From the NCBI GenBank assembly GCA_905221605.1, contig CAJNDS010000244.1, positions 64,001-128,000 of the forward strand: DNA of 64,000 nt, written 5' to 3'. Below the pieces are notes generated by a model. It did not search any database, was not told the DNA's origin, and saw only the letters and a program-made list of their open reading frames with translations. The position numbers and the translations under genes were made by a program. Every line of letters begins with the position of its first letter. Position 1 is the stretch's first letter. This document shows positions 54,148-63,004 of the stretch, in pieces. The stretch is from Symbiodinium natans (Eukaryota; Sar; Dinophyceae; Suessiales; Symbiodiniaceae).

Positions 54148-56010
54148 ATGAAGATGATGAGAGTGAAAGTCATCTTGCTCCTGGCTGCAACTGCCCAAGG
54201 CAGCTTTTCCGGCGAGATGGAGTGCCCTTGTATTACAAGTAGCTCTGCTCTATATGCAGGCTTGACAAGTGATCTGGTGGCTTCAGGGCTGCCAATGAGT
54301 TATGGCACGCAAGGATGCGAAGCTTATGACAATGAAACCAACTATACCACGAATTGCCTGAAGAACTCGGAAGAGTACTGTTTGCATCAGTGGTGCTACG
54401 TCGATATGACGATGTGCCCGAAAGACAAGCAACTTTGCGAGGCTGCTGGGGGCAAGCTCGGCAGCGACGTCTCTCCCTACTGCCGTACCCGGCCCAACAC
54501 CATGTCCAGCCTCTACGATGCCACACTACCGTACTTCTACAGCTACGAGACCTGCGGCTTCAAGAACAAGTACAACAAGACAAAACTCTACGAGCCCATC
54601 GTCGACCATGTCATGAAAGTGCAGTTGCTCGAGTCCAGCCCATGGCTCTTCAAGCGCGAAGACGGGACGACTTGGAGCGGGCCACTCTATGATTTCTTCA
54701 CAGAGTCGCTGAAGCACTTTGCTCCAGCCCCTGCATTGAATCATGAAACAGGCAGAAACCGCTCAGATGGCACGGGCGCATACCCGGCCTGTGTTGATGA
54801 TGTTGCTGTTGGGAACGTTGACGTCTGTGTGGCGGATCTCTGGGTCCTTCCAGAACGCTATGCGCTGGTCTTCTTTCTTCCAGCCTTGAGATATGACCTC
54901 TTCTACCTAGTCGTGGAAAAGAAAGGGCTCGAAAACGTGAGCTTTCTCACTCGTTTGCAAAGGCCCTTTGTGCCCTTTACCCTTGGGGGCTGGATGGCCA
55001 TACTTGCCTTTCTGTGCGGCTTTGCAACAGTCCTTTGGCTCATACGGCTCGTTGAGAAAGCAAACGAAGCTCACGCAGCTCCCGAGGAGGAAAAAGCGAT
55101 CAAGGCGAAGAGCCATTGTTTCGGCATCTTCGGCAAAGGCGGACGAAGAGGTGAAGCATTCACAGACTATGGAAACACATGCTTTGAAGTGTGGAATCAC
55201 TTCTTCAGCCAGGGAATGGTCTACGAAGACCCCGACCATCCGCCGGCATACAGGCTGATGAGCCTCGCTTTTGTCTTCTTTAGCCTTGTGACGCTGGCAA
55301 CCTACACGGCAAGCTTGGCAACGTTCCTCATCGTCGAGAAGAGCCCCGTTGGTGGAGTCGCCAATATCCAAGAAGCCATCCAAAACGACTTTGACATTTG
55401 CGTGCCAACGGCTTTGAAGCCATTGTTTTCGCAACTATACAGTAAGGGGACCTTTGTTGAGTGCAGCCAGATCGAAGACTGTCCCAAGCTCATGCATGCG
55501 GGCAACTGCAAGGCCATGATCTTGTCGCAGCAGGTCATTGACCGTCTGCATGCCGGGGAGATCAAAGAAGATGATGAAGACATTGGGCGTGATGACTGCA
55601 AATTCTTGCGTGTTGGGGATGTCCCTCTTTGGAGCATTCCAATTGCATTCCCGGTCGCAAGCAGCATGGCGCACGGTCTGTCATGGTCTTTCACACAAAG
55701 CCTGGCAACTGGAGTTATGGAGGAGATGAAGCTTAAGCACAGTAGGAACTTTCCGGAAAACACATGCCAGGCATCTAGCGAAACCGAGCAACAGGCCTTG
55801 AGCTTTTGGGATCTCAGCGGCACAATCTTCGTCACCATGATTCTCATGGGGCTGGCTGCCCTCCGCCTTGTGTTGCGAACATGCTGCTGTTCTTCAGGCC
55901 TTGCAAGGCGCCCGAAGGAATCGAAGTTGGAGGACAGTGAAATTAAACGGCCGGCGGCAGCTTGGCAAGGCCCCTTGCCATGCTCAGAGCCCCATGCCAT
56001 GATCCCTTGA
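54148..56010 (+). CDS. Ionotropic glutamate receptor-like channel, copy 1
   Basis: 620 residues without introns. The ATG at 54148 is chosen because it opens a signal peptide (MKMMRVKVILLLAATAQG); the open frame upstream has no ATG. Residues about 40-135 form a Cys-rich domain with WCYVD and YSYETCG. The S1 lobe follows with LPERYALVFFLPALRYDLFY; Arg237 sits where family members have the Arg that holds the ligand carboxylate. M1 is about 281-305, a pore loop about 340-361 (SQG matches the family QQG), M3 about 368-396 with TYTASLATF (385-393), the equivalent of the family SYTANLAAF gate. The S2 lobe lies at about 397-550, and M4 at about 551-577, then a short polar tail. Order and motifs fit a ligand-gated cation channel of the plasma or another membrane; no large amino-terminal domain is present. 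The ligand and ion are unknown. Confidence 0.88.
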   Translation: MKMMRVKVILLLAATAQGSFSGEMECPCITSSSALYAGLTSDLVASGLPMSYGTQGCEAYDNETNYTTNCLKNSEEYCLHQWCYVDMTMCPKDKQLCEAAGGKLGSDVSPYCRTRPNTMSSLYDATLPYFYSYETCGFKNKYNKTKLYEPIVDHVMKVQLLESSPWLFKREDGTTWSGPLYDFFTESLKHFAPAPALNHETGRNRSDGTGAYPACVDDVAVGNVDVCVADLWVLPERYALVFFLPALRYDLFYLVVEKKGLENVSFLTRLQRPFVPFTLGGWMAILAFLCGFATVLWLIRLVEKANEAHAAPEEEKAIKAKSHCFGIFGKGGRRGEAFTDYGNTCFEVWNHFFSQGMVYEDPDHPPAYRLMSLAFVFFSLVTLATYTASLATFLIVEKSPVGGVANIQEAIQNDFDICVPTALKPLFSQLYSKGTFVECSQIEDCPKLMHAGNCKAMILSQQVIDRLHAGEIKEDDEDIGRDDCKFLRVGDVPLWSIPIAFPVASSMAHGLSWSFTQSLATGVMEEMKLKHSRNFPENTCQASSETEQQALSFWDLSGTIFVTMILMGLAALRLVLRTCCCSSGLARRPKESKLEDSEIKRPAAAWQGPLPCSEPHAMIP

Positions 56011-56374
56011 CTAGAGTTATAACCAGGGTTCCAGGCGAAGAAGCCGTGCATGTAATGCTGAGTTTGTGGCCGCAGCCCTTAAATGAGACTGAACGGGGCC
56101 AATTCGCATTTTGCAGAAGATATTACATGACTTTGCATGACTTTGCATGACGTTTGCGAAGCAATTTCGTCAGAGACCGCCAGGGACTGAGCCGACCTCG
56201 TAGATCGTAGAATTCGGTGACGGAATTGTTTTCGTGACACTGTACCTCGAGTGGTTCGTTCCTTAGTGGGCAAGGTTGTGATCTTTTCAAACCGTGGCCG
56301 CAGCCCATAAATGAGGCTGAACGAGGCCAATTCATCCTCCGCAGAAAAGATGGCCGGAGTTTTGCAAGGCATCT
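56011..56374. other. Array spacer with internal direct repeat
   Basis: The spacer from stop to the next unit contains two diverged copies of a 55-bp segment starting GTGGCCGCAGCCC (about 56067 and 56291), plus a CATGACTTTGCATGACTTTG doublet near 56125. The same spacer recurs after copy 2 (58492-58855). Upstream of each start lies CAGAAAAGAT and, further on, the ATG-initiated frame that becomes fused only in copy 2. This spacer would hold the polyadenylation and trans-splicing signals if the array is transcribed as in other dinoflagellate tandem genes. Confidence 0.6.
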
Positions 56375-56628
56375 CTCCCTGGCTTGCTCCTTAACCTGGG
56401 CAGAGCTAGCCGTGAACAAGAAGTTGCCCGGAAGTCTCAGACATGCTGCGGCCGGAAACGTGGTTTCTGAACAGTGAGGCAGCCATTCTTTGTTTTGTCT
56501 CTTACCGTGGGGATCCGCGCATGAGTACATGGAAGCTCTTCAGACGCTCTTTGCTCGTCACGCCCGTTCTCTTGCCAGGCCTTTTTGCTCACATGGTTCT
56601 AGAGTCCTCTGATTTAGGAGACGCAGCC

Positions 56629-58491
56629 ATGAAGATGATGAGAGTGAAAGTCATCTTGCTCCTGGCTGCAACTGCCCAAGGCAGCTTTTCCGGCGAGATG
56701 GAGTGCCCTTGTATTACAAGTAGCTCTGCTCTATATGCAGGCTTGACAAGTGATCTGGTGGCTTCAGGGCTGCCAATGAGTTATGGCACGCAAGGATGCG
56801 AAGCTTATGACAATGAAACCAACTATACCACGAATTGCCTGAAGAACTCGGAAGAGTACTGTTTGCATCAGTGGTGCTACGTCGATATGACGATGTGCCC
56901 GAAAGACAAGCAACTTTGCGAGGCTGCTGGGGGCAAGCTCGGCAGCGACGTCTCTCCCTACTGCCGTACCCGGCCCAACACCATGTCCAGCCTCTACGAT
57001 GCCACACTACCGTACTTCTACAGCTACGAGACCTGCGGCTTCAAGAACAAGTACAACAAGACAAAACTCTACGAGCCCATCGTCGACCATGTCATGAAAG
57101 TGCAGTTGCTCGAGTCCAGCCCATGGCTCTTCAAGCGCGAAGACGGGACGACTTGGAGCGGGCCACTCTATGATTTCTTCACAGAGTCGCTGAAGCACTT
57201 TGCTCCAGCCCCTGCATTGAATCATGAAACAGGCAGAAACCGCTCAGATGGCACGGGCGCATACCCGGCCTGTGTTGATGATGTTGCTGTTGGGAACGTT
57301 GACGTCTGTGTGGCGGATCTCTGGGTCCTTCCAGAACGCTATGCGCTGGTCTTCTTTCTTCCAGCCTTGAGATATGACCTCTTCTACCTAGTCGTGGAAA
57401 AGAAAGGGCTCGAAAACGTGAGCTTTCTCACTCGTTTGCAAAGGCCCTTTGTGCCCTTTACCCTTGGGGGCTGGATGGCCATACTTGCCTTTCTGTGCGG
57501 CTTTGCAACAGTCCTTTGGCTCATACGGCTCGTTGAGAAAGCAAACGAAGCTCACGCAGCTCCCGAGGAGGAAAAAGCGATCAAGGCGAAGAGCCATTGT
57601 TTCGGCATCTTCGGCAAAGGCGGACGAAGAGGTGAAGCATTCACAGACTATGGAAACACATGCTTTGAAGTGTGGAATCACTTCTTCAGCCAGGGAATGG
57701 TCTACGAAGACCCCGACCATCCGCCGGCATACAGGCTGATGAGCCTCGCTTTTGTCTTCTTTAGCCTTGTGACGCTGGCAACCTACACGGCAAGCTTGGC
57801 AACGTTCCTCATCGTCGAGAAGAGCCCCGTTGGTGGAGTCGCCAATATCCAAGAAGCCATCCAAAACGACTTTGACATTTGCGTGCCAACGGCTTTGAAG
57901 CCATTGTTTTCGCAACTATACAGTAAAGGGACCTTTGTTGAGTGCAGCCAGATCGAAGACTGTCCCAAGCTCATGCATGCGGGCAACTGCAAGGCCATGA
58001 TCTTGTCGCAGCAGGTCATTGACCGTCTGCATGCCGGGGAGATCAAAGAAGATGATGAAGACATTGGGCGTGATGACTGCAAATTCTTGCGTGTTGGGGA
58101 TGTCCCTCTTTGGAGCATTCCAATTGCATTCCCGGTCGCAAGCAGCATGGCGCACGGTCTGTCATGGTCTTTCACACAAAGCCTGGCAACTGGAGTTATG
58201 GAGGAGATGAAGCTTAAGCACAGTAGGAACTTTCCGGAAAACACATGCCAGGCATCTAGCGAAACCGAGCAACAGGCCTTGAGCTTTTGGGATCTCAGCG
58301 GCACAATCTTCGTCACCATGATTCTCATGGGGCTGGCTGCCCTCCGCCTTGTGTTGCGAACATGCTGCTGTTCTTCAGGCCTTGCAAGGCGCCCGAAGGA
58401 ATCGAAGTTGGAGGACAGTGAAATTAAACGGCCGGCGGCAGCTTGGCAAGGCCCCTTGCCATGCTCAGAGCCCCATGCCATGATCCCTTGA
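56629..58491 (+). CDS. Ionotropic glutamate receptor-like channel, copy 2
   Basis: Its 620-residue product appears identical to copy 1, with the same signal peptide, Cys-rich domain, S1-M1-pore-M3-S2-M4 order and TYTASLATF motif. Here the frame is open further upstream to an ATG at 56443, which would add 62 residues (MLRPETWFLNSEAAILCF and so on) in front of the signal peptide. In copies 1 and 3 one extra T (GTGGTTTCTAG versus ATGGTTCTAG) breaks that extension. Because the signal peptide starts at 56629, I take that as the start and regard the extension as 5' leader; a longer product from copy 2 remains possible. Confidence 0.88.
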   Translation: MKMMRVKVILLLAATAQGSFSGEMECPCITSSSALYAGLTSDLVASGLPMSYGTQGCEAYDNETNYTTNCLKNSEEYCLHQWCYVDMTMCPKDKQLCEAAGGKLGSDVSPYCRTRPNTMSSLYDATLPYFYSYETCGFKNKYNKTKLYEPIVDHVMKVQLLESSPWLFKREDGTTWSGPLYDFFTESLKHFAPAPALNHETGRNRSDGTGAYPACVDDVAVGNVDVCVADLWVLPERYALVFFLPALRYDLFYLVVEKKGLENVSFLTRLQRPFVPFTLGGWMAILAFLCGFATVLWLIRLVEKANEAHAAPEEEKAIKAKSHCFGIFGKGGRRGEAFTDYGNTCFEVWNHFFSQGMVYEDPDHPPAYRLMSLAFVFFSLVTLATYTASLATFLIVEKSPVGGVANIQEAIQNDFDICVPTALKPLFSQLYSKGTFVECSQIEDCPKLMHAGNCKAMILSQQVIDRLHAGEIKEDDEDIGRDDCKFLRVGDVPLWSIPIAFPVASSMAHGLSWSFTQSLATGVMEEMKLKHSRNFPENTCQASSETEQQALSFWDLSGTIFVTMILMGLAALRLVLRTCCCSSGLARRPKESKLEDSEIKRPAAAWQGPLPCSEPHAMIP

Positions 58492-59110
58492 CTAGAGTTA
58501 TAACCAGGGTTCCAGGCGAAGAAGCCGTGCATGTAATGCTGAGTTTGTGGCCGCAGCCCTTAAATGAGACTGAACGGGGCCAATTCGCATTTTGCAGAAG
58601 ATATTACATGACTTTGCATGACTTTGCATGACGTTTGCGAAGCAATTTCGTCAGAGACCGCCAGGGACTGAGCCGACCTCGTAGATCGTAGAATTCGGTG
58701 ACGGAATTGTTTTCGTGACACTGTACCTCGAGTGGTTCGTTCCTTAGTGGGCAAGGTTGTGATCTTTTCAAACCGTGGCCGCAGCCCATAAATGAGGCTG
58801 AACGAGGCCAATTCATCCTCCGCAGAAAAGATGGCCGGAGTTTTGCAAGGCATCTCTCCCTGGCTTGCTCCTTAACCTGGGCAGAGCTAGCCGTGAACAA
58901 GAAGTTGCCCGGAAGTCTCAGACATGCTGCGGCCGGAAACGTGGTTTCTGAACAGTGAGGCAGCCATTCTTTGTTTTGTCTCTTACCGTGGGGATCCGCG
59001 CATGAGTACATGGAAGCTCTTCAGACGCTCTTTGCTCGTCACGCCCGTTCTCTTGCCAGGCCTTTTTGCTCACGTGGTTTCTAGAGTCCTCTGATTTAGG
59101 AGACGCAGCC

Positions 59111-60165
59111 ATGAAGATGATGAGAGTGAAAGTCATCTTGCTCCTGGCTGCAACTGCCCAAGGCAGCTTTTCCGGCGAGATGGAGTGCCCTTGTATTACA
59201 AGTAGCTCTGCTCTATATGCAGGCTTGACAAGTGATCTGGTGGCTTCAGGGCTGCCAATGAGTTATGGCACGCAAGGATGCGAAGCTTATGACAATGAAA
59301 CCAACTATACCACGAATTGCCTGAAGAACTCGGAAGAGTACTGTTTGCATCAGTGGTGCTACGTCGATATGACGATGTGCCCGAAAGACAAGCAACTTTG
59401 CGAGGCTGCTGGGGGCAAGCTCGGCAGCGACGTCTCTCCCTACTGCCGTACCCGGCCCAACACCATGTCCAGCCTCTACGATGCCACACTACCGTACTTC
59501 TACAGCTACGAGACCTGCGGCTTCAAGAACAAGTACAACAAGACAAAACTCTACGAGCCCATCGTCGACCATGTCATGAAAGTGCAGTTGCTCGAGTCCA
59601 GCCCATGGCTCTTCAAGCGCGAAGACGGGACGACTTGGAGCGGGCCACTCTATGATTTCTTCACAGAGTCGCTGAAGCACTTTGCTCCAGCCCCTGCATT
59701 GAATCATGAAACAGGCAGAAACCGCTCAGATGGCACGGGCGCATACCCGGCCTGTGTTGATGATGTTGCTGTTGGGAACGTTGACGTCTGTGTGGCGGAT
59801 CTCTGGGTCCTTCCAGAACGCTATGCGCTGGTCTTCTTTCTTCCAGCCTTGAGATATGACCTCTTCTACCTAGTCGTGGAAAAGAAAGGGCTCGAAAACG
59901 TGAGCTTTCTCACTCGTTTGCAAAGGCCCTTTGTGCCCTTTACCCTTGGGGGCTGGATGGCCATACTTGCCTTTCTGTGCGGCTTTGCAACAGTCCTTTG
60001 GCTCATACGGCTCGTTGAGAAAGCAAACGAAGCTCACGCAGCTCCCGAGGAGGAAAAAGCGATCAAGGCGAAGAGCCATTGTTTGGGCATCTTCGGCACG
60101 TTTTGTGAGCTCAATTGCAAAGGCGGACGAAGAGGTGAAGCATTCACAGACTATGGAAACACATG
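59111..60165 (+). pseudogene. Ionotropic glutamate receptor-like, truncated copy 3
   Basis: It matches copies 1 and 2 from the signal peptide through M1 (to residue about 345). It then has a Phe-to-Leu change and a 21-nt in-frame insertion (60098-60118, adding TFCELNC) in the loop before the pore. At 60165, inside GNT of the pore-loop entry, similarity stops and unrelated sequence follows; the frame runs on to a TGA at 60248-60250. Pore, M3, S2 and M4 are absent from the rest of the window, so no channel can form. GT follows directly at the break (ACATG|GTACCC), so an exon boundary with the rest far away was considered, but no acceptor with the missing exon was found here. Confidence 0.75.
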
Positions 60166-60284
60166 GTACCCCTGGTCTTGGAGCTCTCACCGAAATCCCT
60201 GCCGATCCCCAGGTCTGCATTTTCCAGGCCCTGGTAAGCTACGAGGATGACATGGGGAGGGCGGGTTTGAGCGGGGTCGTCGTC

Positions 60285-60400
60285 TCTTGTGGGGGGCTTC
60301 ACAATAGGGGCACCTTGTTGGGGGTCCTTGTTCTAGGGGAATACTGGTATTTGGGGGTCTTTACGAGGGGTGCCCTGTTGTCGTGGATCCCCATGTGTAT
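60285..60400 (+). repeat. Degenerate GGGG(Y)ACCTTGTT minisatellite
   Basis: Blocks GGGGCACCTTGTT, GGGGGTCCTTGTTC, GGGGAATACTGGTATTT, GGGGGTCTTTACGA and GGGGTGCCCTGTTGTC follow each other at 14-17 bp spacing. A relative lies on the reverse strand at 20055-20150. Confidence 0.6.
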
Positions 60401-60766
60401 GTAGTTCGAAGCTGAACCCGCTGCTTGCAATCCGAAGCTCCACAGCCCAAGCTCCTCCACACTGTGGTACTTTGGTCTTTTTTGAGCATCCGTCGTATGC
60501 CTGATCATACCATGGCGAACCCGAGTTCCCTTGGCAGCTGCAAGCCTTCCAACTTTGGGGGAGAAGTCCTAAAGTGTAGTTCCATGGTGGATATCAGATT
60601 CTCTGAGCGTTGCCAAAAGGACGCCCTGGACTGGATGGTCTCCGCCGCACAAACCCTGGCCTTCTCCATCCTGCTGTGCGGCTCCCAGAAATCCACTCCA
60701 GCCCCAAACTTCTGCAGATTGCTCGAGGCATTGCTCTTAAGAGGCCCTCATTTCTGAAGAGGCTTC

Positions 60767-60792
60767 TAAACCCTAAACCCTAAACCCTAAAA
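60767..60792 (+). repeat. Interstitial telomere-like run (CCCTAAA)3
   Basis: Three perfect CCCTAAA heptamers in a row, the cleanest copy of the plant-type telomere heptamer in this window. Confidence 0.85.
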
Positions 60793-62219
60793 GGCCTTCA
60801 GTTCTTAAGAGGCCCTTCAAAAAAGCGCTTCTGAGGACTCCCTTGGCGGCTGTCCGGACCCCAGCTGGCCCTAGGGTTGGCATCGGACGTCCTTATCTGC
60901 GCAAAGATCTGCAGAGTCTTCTAAGAAACCTGCTGAGAACGGTTTTTTAGACGCATCTAGATAACCATTGCTCTGCATCTGCTTTGGATGATTCTCCGCT
61001 TTCTGAGGGAGGCTTCTCATGGTGCTTTCGGGTGAGGATGGTCTAGCACTAACACTCCATGCGTTGTCGAGTTGGCAATGTATGATGGTATGCTTTGCAG
61101 AGATCCGGGTCTGAGCCTGTCAGCTTGAGGCTGCTTGCGTTGTCCTCTTCATGCCGCTGGGATGCAAACCATGCTTGCCACATCCAAGAAGGTTACAACA
61201 CGCTTGCCATCTCTTGCCCTGCAACCTCGGCGCCTTGCAATGAGGGACCTCATTGATTCATGCCTCTGTAGCGCTGAGACCTAAAGCCTTCTGTGTCGGG
61301 CGTTTGCACGCCAACTCCCGGAGCCCAGGCACTCCGCAACCGTGGACCTCGACGAGCATCTTCCCTTCCACCCACAGGAAGATCGCTGCTACGAGGCCGG
61401 CCGTCACGTCTGGCCTAAAGGGAACATTCAGCGCCACCTTGAGGAGTATACTAGTCGCATACATTGGCATGCACAATATCGCATACGTATAGCATACAGC
61501 ATCTATGCTACAGCAATATACACTTACTCTAACTCCGGGCTTGCGTGTCTCGGGTGTTGAACTATTGGCCTGTCTCTTTGGGCCGCGTGCTCTGGCACAT
61601 AAGACATCGTAGGATTTTCTAGGCGACGGAGCTGAAAGATTCCATTCTGATTCTGTTTGAGATTCAAGCCTTAGAGCGAGCCGTTCAATCCTTCCCGAGA
61701 TCCCAGGCGTGAAAAGCGCACTCCAAAATGATTAAGCTTCATGAAACTTGTGGAACTCCACGGGAACCCGTATCCACGGGTAGTGCGCGCCTGTCCCGCA
61801 ACTCGACTTTTGCCAGGTCACCTTGCGGAACATGGCAGTCTCAGGCGGCTGGGTTATGCAATCCAATGTACTCAATGGAATCATCATTTGAATCATTTGT
61901 TTACTGTTTGTCCTTGATACTTGCTTCTGTACTGGCTGTCTGCTAGAGTAGAAAAGAGTCCGGAGATACCAGAAACGTCCGGGCACTGAGGCCCCAGGTC
62001 TTGAGGAGAATCCGGGCTATCGAGCCCTTCCAGTGAATCTAGATGCCCTTGCCAGTATCGGAGACCTGCTCTGAACTGCAATCTGCCTCTCTGCCTTCTC
62101 AGGTGACACTCTCCGAAAAAAGGTAGAAGCCGAAGGATCCCAGCTGTGCGCCCGCTGGGAGATCGCTGGGCACCCTGAAACTTTTCTGATTCAGACGGTG
62201 CGGTAGAGCTCCTTTTTTT

Positions 62220-62900
62220 TTGGGATACGGAGTATACAATGTCACAGCAACATGGTTTTCGACAGCAGCATTCTGCAAGAAGGAGAGCGCCACCATCACC
62301 ACCTTCCAAGCAGATGCCGATGGGGAGATTCGCCTGGACGGCGTCATGGCCTACCATGCGATCCTGGTCTCCATCTACGCGAGGTCGAAGTCGTCCATGC
62401 GCCTGCTGGGCAACGCCGCCATCCCTGGTGAGAAGTTTGTCGATGGCGGCTTTGATGGTGAGCTGCAGCTTCATCTGCGCGGCAAGATGGTGCCGGAGGT
62501 TCACGTCAAGGTGTCCATTTCCCCCGTACTCAGCCGCCAAGCGGCTGTGCAGCGGGGTCGCAGTAGCATCCGACTGACCGTTCAGGGAAACAATGTGATG
62601 TCCCTCGAGGGAGAACTCGAGCAGGAGCTCGAGGATTGTGGCATCGCCTTCGACGACGAATGCAGTTCAAACGTGAAAGCCTGCGAGCTTGCTTGCGAGC
62701 TTGCAGGCATCAATTTTGAGCCTCTTGAAAACGAGCCCTCACTTGCGGAGATGACCGCAGACGACGACTTCCAAAGGAAGTGCAGCGAGCTGGGCATCGT
62801 CTTCACGTCTGACGAGGAGCCGGACGCCTCGGAAGACCTTCGAGTCCGCGGAGTGCCGCAGGATGACTTGGTCACCGTCGCCGTGATGCCGTGCACCTAA
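62220..62900 (+). CDS. Protein of unknown function, possible C2-like exon
   Basis: The frame is open from about 62220 to a TAA at 62898-62900. The first residues (MGYGVYNVTATW) come after a T9 run, so the true start or splice acceptor is uncertain; TTCCAAGCAG| near 62311 is another possible border. Residues about 20-115 (ATITTFQADADGEIRLDGV, LVSIYARSKSSMRLLGNA, GGFDGELQLHLRGKMVPEVH) alternate in a beta-strand-like way that recalls C2 domains, a weak similarity from memory. The last 90 residues are acidic with paired CELACELAG motifs. It sits directly upstream of the 392-bp tandem array. It may be the last exon of a gene whose other exons are not identified. Confidence 0.5.
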   Translation: MGYGVYNVTATWFSTAAFCKKESATITTFQADADGEIRLDGVMAYHAILVSIYARSKSSMRLLGNAAIPGEKFVDGGFDGELQLHLRGKMVPEVHVKVSISPVLSRQAAVQRGRSSIRLTVQGNNVMSLEGELEQELEDCGIAFDDECSSNVKACELACELAGINFEPLENEPSLAEMTADDDFQRKCSELGIVFTSDEEPDASEDLRVRGVPQDDLVTVAVMPCT

Positions 62901-63004
62901 GCCCAGGGGCAGGGAAACAAAAGCAAAGCGCTAAGCAGAGTCGCAGAGGTCTTAGAATTCTGGCCACATTTAGAGGCTTGACTGCCCTTGACCTTGGTCT
63001 GGGG
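62901..63004 (+). other. Probable 3' flank of the preceding ORF
   Basis: It runs from the TAA to the start of the 392-bp array; it includes GGAAACAAAAGCAAAGCGC but no defined signal. Confidence 0.4.

Larger units (their letters stand above)
53893..60165 (+). repeat. Tandem array of 2481/2482-bp units, 2.5 copies
   Basis: Units start near 53893, 56375 and 58856. The receptor start codons lie at 54148, 56629 and 59111, spaced 2481 and 2482 bp. Differences are very few: one T missing upstream of the start in unit 2, one silent G/A change in the S2 coding part, and some changes in the first 60 bp of unit 1. The third unit matches up to 60165 and then stops abruptly. The near identity points to very recent duplication or ongoing homogenisation; collapsed or mis-joined assembly is also possible. 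Confidence 0.95.
60166..62219. other. Non-coding stretch after the array
   Basis: It contains the GGGG-block minisatellite (about 60285-60395) and a short perfect telomere-like run (CCCTAAA x3, about 60767-60792). The overlapping ORFs on both strands are short and have no recognisable protein features. No missing part of the third receptor copy was found. Confidence 0.55.

Noticed and set aside
55302-58532. 249-codon antisense ORFs opposite both receptor copies
   Set aside because: They are duplicated only because the receptor gene is duplicated; the + frame has clear channel motifs.
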